Shown piece by piece: positions 10,170-21,249 of a stretch of DNA of 64,000 bases. Below the pieces are notes generated by a model. That model was given only the letters and a program-made list of their open reading frames with translations, searched no databases and had not been told where the DNA came from. Within the stretch, counting starts at the first letter, position 1; every line of letters starts with the position of its first letter. The stretch is taken from assembly GCA_029204225.1 (NCBI GenBank), contig CM055112.1, positions 28,107,063 through 28,171,062 of the forward strand, given 5' to 3'. This DNA is from Diphasiastrum complanatum. Lineage: Eukaryota; Streptophyta; Lycopodiopsida; Lycopodiales; Lycopodiaceae. Both the position numbers and the translations under genes were made by a program.

Positions 10170-11496
10170 TTCAAGAACAAATTATGGCGAGATTATAAAG
10201 AGACGATTAGAGGGTGAAAATTTTACATTAAAAAATCATGGAAGTTTTCAAATTCAATGGCACTTTGCAAGGGATTTGAAAACATTAAAATGTATGTATA
10301 ATGTCTCTCATAGGGCAACATCAAAGCATCCATGTCTTTATTGCATGAAGGATTGCTACAATATGAATTTGGGACAATCAAACACTGGCCCAACACGAGA
10401 AGCTGAAGATCCAAATATGAAAAGTGTTCTGCCAATTCCATTAAAAAATGTTCACATATGCACATTGCATGCTGAGGTTTGTATTATTGAAAAACTTATT
10501 TACCTACATATTCTATTAGCATGGAATCATAAACCGAAGTTTGTGGCTAAAGCAGCAATTAGGAGGTTGGAAATAGTTCTGTCAAATGTAGGACTACATA
10601 AAGGGAATGTCACGATTGAAAAAAGTGACAGACTCTCCGAAAAAAAAGGAAACATTCCTAATAAGCCATTAATTGGAGGTGCTAAAGCAAGAAGATTCTT
10701 ATCCTATCACACATGCAAAGAATCAAGTGCCAGATACAAAATTTGGAGAAAAATTGTTCAAGCAACACGAACACTGGAAGGAAGTATTCGAGTGGAAAAG
10801 GGACAAGTGTGGACCAACTTAGACAAACTCATAGGTGCTATCAGGCAAGAAAACCTATCATCAGAAGATATGAGGACTTTGCAAAATCATTGCACCACAT
10901 TGGTAAAATCTGTACATGATTATTGGAGAAAAGACAACATTACTCATTACATGGTGCTAATCTATATCATGATCTGGTACTTATCTCATTCCGGCTTATA
11001 TTTTTTTCTATTGATGTAACTAATCAAAAGTTTGTTTGCAGCACATCCTTCTTCATCGTGCAACTTATTTTGCAAAGGAATATGGGAGCTTAAGTATCTG
11101 GTCATCACAAGGCATGGAAAAATCTCATTGGCAAGCAAGGGGAGCATTTCATAGAGCTACAATTCATGGAGGACACAATTCAAGAAATAAATATTTAGTT
11201 CAACTTTTTTAGTGGTTTTACAGAAGAGCACAATTCAGATATCAAGTGAAAAACTCCCCAAATGTTACGATTTTTTGATAGGCATTCAAATTCATAACAA
11301 AAGAGAGATCCTTGTAATATATCAAAAATCTATTACAGAAAATTGTTTAATTATCATCATCATCCTCTTCAAGATTCGGACGGATGGTATTGTCATAAAG
11401 GAATAATCTCCTTTCATATGAATCCAAAAATTCTAAATTTTTTTTTGTTCATATCAATGTAACCCAAATAAAGGACCATTGGAGATGATTTTTTTG

Positions 11497-13229
11497 TAGT
11501 CTCATTGGGAGTATAGCCCAATATTTTAATTGCCAAGTCTCTTTGCACAAAAATTATTTTATATGTTCCTTTTGCGTACTTATGGCCTCCTAAACAAACT
11601 AATAATGATTTGATGGCCATAATGACAGTGGTTGCATATGGATTAAAAGATGAATGATATATAGAAATCTCATTATTGTGAAAGTTTTTCAAATAATGAG
11701 ATAGAGACACATCCTTTCTCCCGGTTGTACACCTCGGACGCCTCCATGTCTCATACCAAAGGCATCTATTTCAATAGCATCCTATATATGAATAAAATAT
11801 ATAAATTTAGAATGAGACATAACACTGCAAACTCATACTTTAACACGATGTTTGAAATAAGAAAACTTAACAATATCAATACCAATATAATATCTACGTA
11901 CCAGATCATAATCATCGTATTCAGTGACGTTTGCTCTGCTAATATCATGTCCTCCAATGGACTGTACATTTTCGGAGGGGATATATCGAGTCCTTGGGAA
12001 TATTTTTTTTTGAATTCCAAAAATTCCTCCTCTGTAGGCAAAGCTTTTCATAGGCTTTGGATTTTTCAATTATGGCCTCCAAGGCCTCATTACCAGATTT
12101 CCAATTGCCATCTCATAATCTATCTCACTTTTGAGGTCATCATATGTGTAATCCACAATGTCAGAAAATTTTGATAAATTTTGTGCAAAAATTGAGAGGA
12201 TTTCATCTCTCAAATTCAAAACATCTTCTATATCATTAAATGAAATATTACTCTCATTATTTATAAAATAAACGAGAATATCGAGTAGATTTAGTTCATT
12301 AACAAGAGATGCAGATGGATGAGAATTAGAGAGGATTTTTGAACGAGGGAGAGTTTTCTGATAATTTGAAGCCATAGAAGCTTCAGCTTCAACCCCTATA
12401 TCAGTATCTGCATCATCTACATCAACTGGAGTAGATGCAGATGCTTCAATCATTGGAACAGTAGAAGATTCAACAGACTCATCATCTAGAATAACATCAG
12501 ATATGTAAAAGACAAAAGCCATTCATTTAGAAGGCGACATATTATTTTGTGGTTACCACAATATATATTTCTTTTGAAATGGTCATGCAGTTTAGAGTAC
12601 TTTCTAATCTGAGAAAAATTATCAAGAAGAGAAATTAAATTATAACGATTCTCATAAAGTAGCTTATCGATATCGAAGGGAACAAAAAAAAGATTGAAAA
12701 GTACTCTAATTTCTCAGATGGAATGTCATTGGCATTCAAAAAATCCAAAAGTTTGTGATCTGAGAACATGGAGGAACTAGCCATATTGAACCTGATATCG
12801 GTTCAACGCGACTGAATGATTTTAGTGGAGGACTGTTCAATAGTGTTAGAATTACTATTTATGGGCAATGCCACTTTGTTGTTTATTTAGAGACATACTT
12901 GAAATGTAATAGATAAATGTGGTAAAGGCCCAATGTGCCTTAAGTCTAGTTTAATATAGTTTGGGGCCCATCCCCATGTGAAATGGGCTGAGGTCTTTTA
13001 TGAAGAGGTGTAACCTCTACCTCTCTCTCACGTACTGTAATTCTCTCATATTGTAGTGTGCAAGTTTATGGAATAGAGCAATGGTGTTGTCTCTCTCCTC
13101 TTGTCCTATGTGATTGCTTATGTGCATGCTCTGATTTCACACACATATAAACTTTGAAAGCAAAAATTTATTTCTTCTTTTCTATTCTATTCTACACACA
13201 AGTAGAATCACCTCTATTTTTAGAAATAG
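11497..13229 (-). pseudogene. Second gene of the composite region, copy A
   Basis: Minus-strand gene fragment, direct repeat of 13688-15491. Pieces in order: MASSSMFSDHKLLDF (from about 12783), a middle ORF starting MAFVFYISDVILDDES (12070-12522) with a very acidic VDVDDADTDIGVEAEAS stretch and ILVYFINNESNISFNDIEDVL, then a segment to EYDDYDL followed by a GTACGT donor, an intron, an acceptor ATATATAG near 11793, and a final exon with SHYLKNFHNNEIS, HSSFNPYATTVIMAIKS and GHKYAKGTYKI ending near 11414. A 1-nt loss breaks the first exon and a 93-bp (in-frame) deletion follows. Family unknown. It is tail-to-tail with the left transposase-like copy. Confidence 0.55.
12842..13228. repeat. Upstream region of the second gene, copy A (repeated at 15130-15491)
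   Basis: No coding. Shared with copy B: 'gttgtttatttagagacata', a stretch around 'gaagaggtgtaac(c/t)tctacc', pyrimidine-rich (CTCTCTC) pieces, and 'ttgtcctatgtgatt'. It lies upstream of both MASSSMFS starts, so it may hold their promoter and 5' UTR. Confidence 0.5.
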
Positions 13230-13235
13230 CAGTGT

Positions 13236-13687
13236 GAAGGTGATTAGGACGGCCGTGTGCATAAATGCGTGGAGGAGGATGTGCAGTGAGGTTCGGAAAT
13301 ATGGCCATGGCTGGAGGTCTGACAACGTTTGTTGCATCCGTGTATGTGCATACCATGAAGGCAACGAGAGCTGGAGGTGCGTGAAGAGCAACAGAGGTGG
13401 CTGTAGGCTCGCGATCCTCTAACGGGTGCGTGAAGAGCAGCAAAGGTTTTATGCAGAGCTCCAGCTCTCGTTGCCACCTCTGCTGCTCTTCACGCACCCG
13501 TTAGAGGATCGCGAGCCTGCATCCACCTCTGTTGCTCTTCACGCGCCTCCAGCTCTCGTTGCCTTCATGGTATGCACATACACGGATGCAACAAACATTG
13601 TTAGACCTCCAGCCACGGCCATATTTCTGAACCTCACTGCACATCCTCCTTCACGCGTTTCTGCACATGGCCGTCTTAATCACCTTC
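13236..13687. repeat. 452-bp near-perfect hairpin
   Basis: Arms 13236-13442 and 13481-13687 (207 bp each) are reverse complements with roughly 10 mismatches, and the loop is 38 bp. The element is GC-rich against an AT-rich background, starts GAAGGTGATTA and ends with its complement. No flanking target duplication was seen. It lies exactly between the two copies of the second gene. Both strands of each arm stay open over 90 codons, a consequence of the symmetry. It resembles a foldback/MITE element or a hairpin-RNA precursor. Confidence 0.85.
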
Positions 13688-15491
13688 TAGTCTCATTGGG
13701 AGTATAGCCCAATATTTTAATTGTCAAATCCCTTTTCACAAAAAATATTTTATATGTTCCTTTTACGTACTTATGGCCTCCTAAACAAACTGATAATGAT
13801 TTGATGGCCATAATGACAGTGGTTGCATATGGATTAAAAGATGAATGATATATACAAATCTCATTATTTTGAAAGTTTTTTAAATAATGAGATAGAGACA
13901 CATCCTTTCTCCCGGTTGATACACCTCGGACGCCTCCATGTCTCATACCCAAGGCATCTATTTCAATAGCATCCTATATACGAATAAAATAAATAAATTT
14001 AGAATGAGACATAACACTGCAAACTCATACGTTAACACGGTGTTTGAAATAAGAATACTTAACAATATCAATACCAATATAATATCTACGTACCAAATCA
14101 TAATCATTGTATTCAGTGACGTTTGCTTTGCTAATGTCATGTCCTCCAATGGACTCTACATTTTTGAAGGGGATATATAGAGTCCTTGGGATATTTTTTT
14201 TTGAATTTCAAAAATTCCTCCTCTATAGGCAAAGTTTTTTCATAGGCTTTGGATTTTTCAATTATGGTCTCTAAGGTCTCATTACCAGATTTACAATTGC
14301 CATCTCATAATCTATTTCACTTTCGAGGTCATCATATGTGTAATTCACAATGTCAGAAAATTCTAATAAATTTTGTGCAAAAATTGAGAGGATTTCATCT
14401 CTCAAATTCAAAACATCTTCTATATCATTAAATGAAATATTACTCTCATTATTTATAAAATAAACGAGAATATTGAGTAGATTTAGTTCATTAACAGGAG
14501 ATGCAGATGGATGAAAATCAGAGAGGATTTTTGAACAAGGGAGAGTTTTCTGATAATCTGAAGCCATAGATGCTTCAGCTTCAACCCCTGTATCAGTATC
14601 TGCATCATCTACATCAACTGGAGTAGATGCAGATGCTTCAAATTGGAACAGTAGAAGATTCAACAGACTCATCATCTGGAATAACATCAGATATGTAAAA
14701 GACAAAAGTCATTCCTTTAGAAGGCGACATATTCTTTTGTGGTTACCACAATATATATTTCTTTTGAAATGGTCATGCAGGTTAGAGTACTTTCTATTGT
14801 GTTTATGCTTAGAGGATGGTTGGAAATGCATAAGGTCCTGAAAATGAACGAAAGAAAAACTATCTATATCTTGAACAGAAGTACTAATAATCTGAGAAAA
14901 GTTATCAAGAAGAGAAATTAAACTATAACGATTCTCATAAAGTAGCTTATCGATATCGAAGGGAACAAAAAAAAGATTGAAAAAGTACTCTAATTTCTCA
15001 GATGGAATGTCACTGGCATTCATAAAATCCAAAAGTTTGTTATTTGAGAACATGGAAGAACTAGCCATATTGAACCTGATATCGGTTCAATGCGACTGAA
15101 TGATTTCAGTGGAGGACTGTTCAATAGTGCAATGCCACTGTTGTTTATTTAGAGACATACTTGAAATGTAATAGATAAATGTCGTAAAGGCCCAATGTGC
15201 TTTGAGTCAAGTTTAATATAGTTTGGGGCCCATCCCCATGTGAAATGGGCTGAGGTCTTTTATGAAGAGGTGTAACTTCTACCTCTCTCTCACGTACTGT
15301 AATTCTCTCTTATTGTAGTGTGCAAGTTTATGAAATAGAGCAATGGTGTTCTCTCTCTCTTATTGTCCTATGTGATTTCTTATGTGCATGCTCTGATTTC
15401 ACACACATACAAACTTTGAAAGCAAAAATTTATCTCTCCTTTTTTATTCTATTCTGCACACAAGTAGAATCACCTCTATTTTTAGAGAAAT
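13688..15491 (-). pseudogene. Second gene of the composite region, copy B
   Basis: Direct repeat of 11497-13229, same strand, about 95% alike. The first exon ORF is intact here (14709-15068). The second ORF starts MTFVFYISDVIPDDES but is broken by a small deletion near 14640. The last exon (13680-13952) runs into the hairpin after YTPNET, losing the end present in copy A. A pattern of one intact part per copy means neither copy makes the whole protein. Confidence 0.6.
14709..15068 (-). CDS. First exon ORF of the second gene, copy B (hypothetical)
   Basis: 119 codons from a true ATG: MASSSMFSNNKLLDFMNASD, then IPSEKLEYFFNLFFVPFDID and a basic tail (HKHNRKYSNLHDHFKRN). The stop overlaps the next ATG as GGAATGA, so the following acidic ORF begins in another frame. 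The Ser-rich start plus basic C-end suggest nothing specific; I do not recognise the family. The start codon lies 0.8 kb from the inner end of the right transposase-like arm, on the same strand. Confidence 0.5.
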   Translation of the reverse strand: MASSSMFSNNKLLDFMNASDIPSEKLEYFFNLFFVPFDIDKLLYENRYSLISLLDNFSQIISTSVQDIDSFSFVHFQDLMHFQPSSKHKHNRKYSNLHDHFKRNIYCGNHKRICRLLKE

Positions 15492-15888
15492 AAACAAGAA
15501 TAGATGTGATTCTCAAGAAAGCTCTGTGTGGAGCGATCTCTGTCATGTCAAGAGGATGCAGACCTGCTTGTGATGAGTAAGCATATGTTTGTTCTTCAAT
15601 GGTAGGCCTAAAGGAATAACAAATCCCTGCTAATCTCCGCTACAGAAGCATGAGGCAGAAATGAGAGGGGTGGAACAATCCATTTTTTGAATATTCACGT
15701 GAAGGCTGGCTACAAAAGCTTTGAAAGCAGACTCTGACAGAATTTCAAACAAATTTCAAAATAATCTATTTTATGCTTTCATCTCTGCCAAGAAGGCTTA
15801 TCATGAACAACTCTTTGTTGCTGAGATTACCAATAGTGCCTTTGAGCCGGCTTCCATGATGACAGCAATCGTAGATCCGTGTAGCAAT
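15492..15888. other. Spacer between copy B and the right arm
   Basis: No recognised gene. A plus-strand open stretch (15721-15918, TTG first codon) contains [17 protein letters not shown] and runs into the arm in a frame close to the end of the second gene's last exon (GYIDMNK). It may be a different 3' exon of that gene. Near 15465 'agaatcacctctattttt' faces 'aagaatagatgtgattct', a short hairpin. Confidence 0.35.
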
Positions 15889-16056
15889 TCCAATGGCTCT
15901 TTATTCGGGTTACATTGATATGAACAAAAGAAAAAATTTAGAATTTTTGGATCCATATGAAAGGAGATTATGACTTTATGACACTGCCATCTGTCCGAAT
16001 CTTGAAGAGGATGATGATGATAATTAAACAATTTTTTGTAATAGACTTTTGATATA

Positions 16057-17904
16057 CTACAAGGATCTCTCTTTTGTTATGAATTTGAATGCCTTTTGAA
16101 AAATTGTAACATCTGGCGAGTTTTTAACTTGATATCTAAATTGTGCTCTTCTATAAAACCACTGAAAAAGTTGAACTAAATATTTATTTCTTGAATTGTG
16201 TCCTCCATGAATTGTAGCTCTATGAAATGCTCCCCTTGCTTGCCAATGAGATTTTTCCATGCCTTGTGATGACCAGATACTTAAGCTCCCATATTCCTTT
16301 GCAAAATAAGTTGCACGATGAAGAAGGATGTGCTGCAAACAAACTTTTGATTAGTTACATCAATAGAAAAATATATAAGCCGGAATGAGATAAGTACCAG
16401 ATCATGATATAGATTAGCACCATGTAATGAGTAATGTTGTCTTTTCTCCAATAATCATGTATAGATTTTACCAATGTGGTGCAATGATTTTGCAAAGTCC
16501 TCATATCTTTTGATGATAGGTTTTCTTGCCTGATAACACCTATGAGTTTGTCTAAGTTGGTCCACACTTGTCCCTTTTCCACTCGAATACTTCCTTCCAA
16601 TGTTCGTGTTGCTTGAGCAATTTCTCTCCAAATTTCGTATCTGACACTTGATTCTTTGCATGTGTGATTGGATAAGAATGTTCTTGCTTTAGCACCTCCA
16701 ATTAATGGCTTATTAGGAATGTTTCTTTTTTTTTTCAAAGAGACTATCACTTTTTTCAATCGTGACATTCCCTCTATGTAGTCCTACATTTGACAGAACT
16801 ATTTCCAACCTCCTAATTGCGGCTTTAGCCATAGACTTCGGTTTATGATTCCATGCTTGTAGAATATGCAGGTAAATAAGTTTTTCAATAATACGAACCT
16901 CAACATGCAATGTGCATATGTGAACATTTTTTAATGGAATTGGCAGAACACTTTTCATATTTGGATCTTCAGCTTCTCGTGTTGGGCCAGTGTTTGATTG
17001 TCCCAAATTCATATTGTAGCAATCCTTCATGCAATAAAGACATGGATGCTTTGATGTTGCCCTATGAGAGACATTATACATACATTTTATTGTTTTCAAA
17101 TCCCCTGCAAGGTGCCATTGAATTTGAAAACTTCCATGATGTTCGATTGTAAATTTCTCACAATCTAATTGTCTCTTTATAATCTTGCCATAATTTGTTC
17201 TTGAAAATATCCATGAAAGTATTCTATGGTCCTCTTTCAAGACCTGTAGAGCAGCAAGTAATGCATGACATGTTAATAAAAACTGGCAAGATATGAAATG
17301 CTAATAACAATATTCTAAATGAAACTTGAAATGTATACCTGAAATGCCGCCAACCACCATATGTGATTTTTGATTGAACATTAAATGTTCGATCATCTGT
17401 ATCTGAAATTTTGTTCATCAAAGTGACACTCACTCGTTCCAACTTTTGACTTTTGATAATTTCAGATTCATCCAATTTTATTACAATGATGATCTTTCCA
17501 TTTACTTGATGTTTGTCTAGTTTATAGAATTGAATAATGTATTTTAGAACATTTTCAATATCAAGAAAAATATTATTGTATTCGTTGTAATTGAGGTCAT
17601 CATATTCTGATTTGTATAATTCAATTATATGAAGTGGTTGGCCAACTACTTTGAACATTCCGTCATTATAATAATTTCTTGCTAATCTTACCCGATATGG
17701 ACGCGAAAGATAAGTTTTTTTCACCATCACTTGGGAAAAAGATTCTTTAACTATTCTAAAAAAAGTAGAATAAGCATTTCTGCTAATTTCAGAAACATCA
17801 CATGCACCTTGTATCACATTTGCAACGAAGTATGATTGAACCTTAATCAAAACAGTCTCTACAATTTCATTTTTCATTTTTTCAAACCGAGCATTTTTCA
17901 TCAT
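16057..17904 (-). pseudogene. Transposase-like gene, right inverted copy (best-preserved)
   Basis: Inferred exons on the minus strand: 17904-17326, 17243-16398 and 16332-16057. The donor after HFRYTFQ and the acceptor before VLKEDHR keep frame; the last acceptor is TTTGCAG. Blocks: MMKNARFEKMKNEIVETV; ISRNAYSTFFRIVKESFSQV; RPYRVRLARNYYNDGMFKVV; NGKIIIVIKLDESEI; FSRTNYGKIIKRQL; SHRATSKHPCLYCMKDCYN (CxxC); NVHICTLHVEVRIIEKLIYL; KWRE-like TRTLEGSIRVEKG; and HWQARGAFHRATIHGGHNSR. The Leu-His and Gly-Gly-His blocks resemble uncharacterised transposase-like proteins of eukaryotic DNA transposons; the superfamily is unassigned. A poly-A slip near 16730 and a frame change near 16440 (shared by both copies) interrupt it. 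Confidence 0.65.
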
Positions 17905-18135
17905 TCTCTGCTCTTGAATGGTCGGTTTGCTTGTTCAGGTTATCTTACTGTGTGACGCCGTTATTAAATGTCATGGGTCGCAAACTTATATGCGTTGACA
18001 CTCCGGAAACATCGGGGTGACTAAGTCTTATCTTGATGTTGTAAGATCTTTGCAATCGGGATCTGAAAGCCAGTTTTTCGGAGAATCACAGTCGAGGGAT
18101 GTGGGTCTTGACGATGTGAAATTAGATTCAGGTTC
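17905..18135 (+). other. Unassigned short coding-like segment
   Basis: The stretch from 18017 stays open on the plus strand (SYLDVVRSLQSGSESQFFGE, RDVGLDDVKLDSGSLFC) until it runs into antisense copia sequence near 18135. Its base composition is less AT-rich than both sides. It lies exactly where the 3' end of copia B is missing, so it may be a captured gene fragment or a piece of another element. No family recognised. Confidence 0.3.
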
Positions 18136-18403
18136 TTTGTTTTGCAATCTTCCAATGTGTCGAGCCAGGATTCGTGCAGAATTGGCTCATCCTGAACACT
18201 GCATATGCAATGTCAGGGCGTGTATTGTCTGCAAGGTACATCAATGATCCTATCAGTTTCCTATAAGGTGTGAGCTGCATCAATTCTCTCTCTTTTGCAG
18301 TCCTCGAACAATGTTCGTTCGTCAACACCATTCCTGCAAGCATTGGAGTATTCGCTCCTTTGTAATTCAGCATCCCGAAATCCTCTAGAATTTTCTGGGT
18401 GTA
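18136..18403 (-). pseudogene. Copia B RT end and RNase H linker
   Basis: KILEDFGMLNYKGANTPM, then PYRKLIGSLMYLADNTRPD and IAYAVFRMSQFCTNPGSTHW, the conserved segment after the copia RT domain. Coding stops after HWKIAKQRT, before the RNase H catalytic residues. Separated from the rest of RT by an inserted sequence. Confidence 0.85.
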
Positions 18404-18781
18404 CATTAGAGGAGTTTTGAGCTCCAAAAAGACCCTTTAAGAATTCGTGCAAGATGTAGTTTATATTATTAAAATATTATAACACCAATACTTTTGACTT
18501 GCCATAACTTTTTAATCATAGCTTTTAGTATATTATGTAGCATATCATTGGAAAGCCCTTGTCAAGCACTCTCCAATGCACCAAACTTCGCTAAATTCGG
18601 ACTTAATACTAGAGATTTATGCCATTTTTAGTGTGGAATCAAAATGTGGACTCAAAAAGTTACGTTACGTAGATTTCAAATTTGAGTGTTTTGATTGATC
18701 CATGTGTAAGAAAACATTGAGAAAAAAATATAAAAAAAATCTTTACAAAGGGTTTTTTTTTGCATTTAGAACCCTTCTAAT
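18404..18781. mobile_element. MITE-like insertion in copia B RT
   Basis: About 378 bp of AT-rich non-coding sequence interrupts RT between the LYLHQSR and TQKILEDF segments. Its ends are imperfect inverted repeats: ATTAGAGGAGTTTT at the left and the complement of ATTAGAAGGGTTCT at the right. I could not identify a clean target duplication, so boundaries are within a few bases and the superfamily is open. Confidence 0.5.
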
Positions 18782-19406
18782 GTCTGGACTGATGAAGGTA
18801 AAGCTTACCTCCCTCATAGTCCCTTTCAATTTGTAAGCCAAGGTAACACCTGGCCTCTCCCAGATCCACGATCTCGAAATGTTTCGATATGTCTGTCTTC
18901 ACTTCAGCAATCAGCCTCTCACTCTCGCAGAGTATCAGAGTGTCGTCCACATACACAGCCACAATGATGATCTTTTTATCTGTAATCCTCCTTACACACA
19001 CATTGGAATTAGCCATCAGTGGCTTGAATCCCAATGATTTCAGGGCTTGATCTTTCGTTTTGTACCACTGTCGAGCTGACTGCTTCAGACCATAGATACT
19101 CCTATGCATCCTGCATGCATAATTAGGAAGTGAATTCGAGACATAAGCTGGGGGTCTCTTCATCTAACTTGCCATGCAAGAAGGCTGTCTTCTCGTCCAC
19201 AATGTGGATCCTGAGGTCACAAGCAACTGCATATGCAAATACAAACGTAGGGATGAATGTTTCACAACAGGAGAGAAGGTTTTAGAATAATCAATATCAT
19301 ATCTCTGAGAGAATCCCTTTGCTACCAATCTTGCCTTATATTTCGAGTCATCCCCATCTGGTCCATACTTGAACTTGTAAATCCATTTGTATTTTACAGC
19401 CTTACG
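18782..19406 (-). pseudogene. Copia B reverse transcriptase, N-terminal and palm
   Basis: Coding from [20 protein letters not shown] and [20 protein letters not shown] through a frameshift near 19180 to CRMHRSIYGLKQSARQWY, with the catalytic IIIVAVYVDDTLIL (YVDD) and EIVDLGEARCYLGLQIE. A TAG stands where the linker joins ([15 protein letters not shown]). The palm motif is intact but the gene cannot be read through. Confidence 0.88.
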
Positions 19407-20864
19407 CTAATCTGGTAATGGCTCCAATGTCCATACCTGGTTTTTCCTCATGGATTCCATCTTCTCATTCATGGCTTGGATCCATTTGTCCTTCTCTGGA
19501 CATTCAATTGCCTCCTCGAATGTCTGTGGTTCATCACTGAATCCACATAATTCTTCGGATGTGGGAGCTGAGATGTTTGGCACATATCTTGCTGGCACTC
19601 TTCGTTGTCTTGTCGACCTTCTAGGAGATCCTCCTGGGACATCAATGCCTTTGTCTTTGTCTGCTCTGCTAGGTCCAGAACCATCTTGGTTTACAAGCAC
19701 TATAGCAGAAGGCTGCCTCTCGAATTTTTCGTCTTCTGATTTGTCACTTGAATGTGAAGCGACTCAAAAATCTTTGTTTTTGTGTTCGTCTTTTGCTCCC
19801 TCTGTCGTTGGTGGAAGATCATAGTACTGTCTTTCCATAACTTCATTGCTGACAGAATCATCATTGGCCATTATTCTGCTCTCATCGAATCTGACATCTC
19901 TCATTGTCTTCACAGTGTTCGTGTCTGGCATGTAGACTTTGTAGTATGACGAATTGTTGTCATAACCTACCAGAAATCCCTGTTCAGCTTTTTCATCAAG
20001 CTTCTTTTGAAGCTTATCAGAAATATGTGCATAAGCTGCAAAGCCAAAGATTTTGATGTGAGACGGGTTGGGCTTTCTACTCCACCATAGTTCATGTGGT
20101 GTCGTGTGAGGGACACCAGACTTCCCTGTCCTGTTTTGGATGTATGCAGCTGTAGCTACTGCTTCAGTCCACAGTACTCTTGGAGCTTTCGAGTAGGCCA
20201 TCATGCATCTGGTAGCTTCCATTAGGGTCCTATTTTTCTTCTCTGCAACATTGTTGTGCTGTGGTGTATAAAATACAGTCCTTCTGTGAATGATACCACG
20301 ATCATTACAGAAGTCAGTGAAGCGATTTGAGATGTATTCGCCACCTCGATCTGTCCTGATCTGCTTCACTTTGTTGCCAATGCATCTCTCTGCCCAATTC
20401 ACATACTCTATGAATTTATCAAGTGCTTCTGATTTATTCTGAATAAAATACACTTTGGCGAATTTACTATAATGATCAATGAAGGTTATGTAATATTTCG
20501 AGCCTCCTATTGAGATCACATTGAAAGGCCCACAGATGTCAAAATGCACTAACTCTAGAATTTTAGTCGTTCTGTAGGAGTCTTTGACAAATGGGGTGCG
20601 AGACATCTTACCCTTCAGACATGCATCACAGGTGGTCGAATTGTTCACATTCGAGATGTTGACCCCTGTTATTGCTCCATGATAGCTTGCTTGGTAAAGT
20701 GCCATCAAATTCATGTGGCATAGTCTCTTGTGATACAAAGTGTCTGGCGAATAATCATGAGTCTGATACACCTGATCTGCAGGCAGGCGTACCTTCAGGT
20801 GATATAGATTACCTTTTCTTCTGCCTTGAGAGTAGTACTGCATCAATAACGTTGCATGCTTCAT
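19407..20864 (-). pseudogene. Copia B integrase and linker
   Basis: Open 20864-19764 plus the linker ORF 19700-19407. GAG-pre-integrase HKRLCHMN, zinc-binding CDACLKGKMSRTPF, then the rve core: first Asp in LVHFDICGPF, second in QIRTDRGGEYIS, Glu in HNNVAEKKNRTLME (the usual NGVAERKNR is changed). The C-terminal NRTGKSGVPHTTPHELW and GFLVGYDNNS segments are normal. The linker carries PRRSTRQRRVPARYV and ends at PEKDKWIQAMNEKMES, the usual approach to copia RT. All three catalytic residues are present, but flanking lesions kill the polyprotein. Confidence 0.9.
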
Positions 20865-21243
20865 TAGAAAATGTCATACGCATTCCTGCATTAGCTATTC
20901 TTGCCACAAAAAGCAAGTCCTGCTGCAGTGTAGGCACGAACCGAATGTCTTCGAGTCGTTTGTCTCTGCCATTCGTGTTGAGCCAGAGTGAACCAATACC
21001 GTTCACTTGATGTTTGGATCCATCTCCAAGAACAATGAATCTTGAAGGATTTACAGTTTGAAAATCAGACATAATTCGTCCTGATGTCACGAAGTGTGAG
21101 GTAGCTCCTGAGTCTAGGATCACCTCATGTCTGTCAGATGTTGACACTGCACACACATTTGCACAAATGTAGACGGTCGAACAATTTCTGTTCAATCTCT
21201 CTTCGCCCATTTTTGAGCTCTCTGGCTCCTCGACATAGGACAA
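20865..21243 (-). pseudogene. Copia B protease
   Basis: Active site HEVILDSGATSHFVTS, then LGDGSKHQVNGIGSLWL and LEDIRFVPTLQQDLLFV, the normal copia PR order. It overlaps the integrase ORF by a few dozen bases in another frame. It follows the zinc knuckles of gag after a frame break. Confidence 0.88.
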
Positions 21244-21249
21244 ACTATT

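Larger units (their letters stand above)
4900..11320 (+). pseudogene. Transposase-like gene, left inverted copy, split by a retrotransposon
   Basis: Plus-strand copy of the gene at 16057-17904. Inferred exons: 4900-5470, 5553-5590 continuing at 10170-10976, and 11042-about 11317; intron boundaries are inferred from GT-AG sites and from the other copy. Recognisable blocks are EISRNAYSTFFRIVKEAF-like, NGKIIIVIKLDESEI, KHPCLYCMKD with a CxxC, and HWQARGAFHRATIHGGHN. Lesions relative to the right copy: small deletions around 5233-5265, a stop near 5425, the 4.57-kb copia insertion at 5590, CAG changed to TAG near 11210, and stops near 11273. At the poly-A site where the right copy is frameshifted, this copy keeps its frame. 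Function inferred only: mobile-element transposase. Confidence 0.7.

Noticed and set aside
10057-11019. 320-codon ORF starting inside the copia LTR
   Set aside because: Its first 40 codons are LTR sequence and it begins at GTG. The real coding part is the interrupted exon 2 of the transposase-like gene.
13192-13707. Two ORFs on opposite strands encoding nearly the same peptide (VREEQQR...)
   Set aside because: Identity comes from the palindrome; both start at GTG. Not evidence of a gene.
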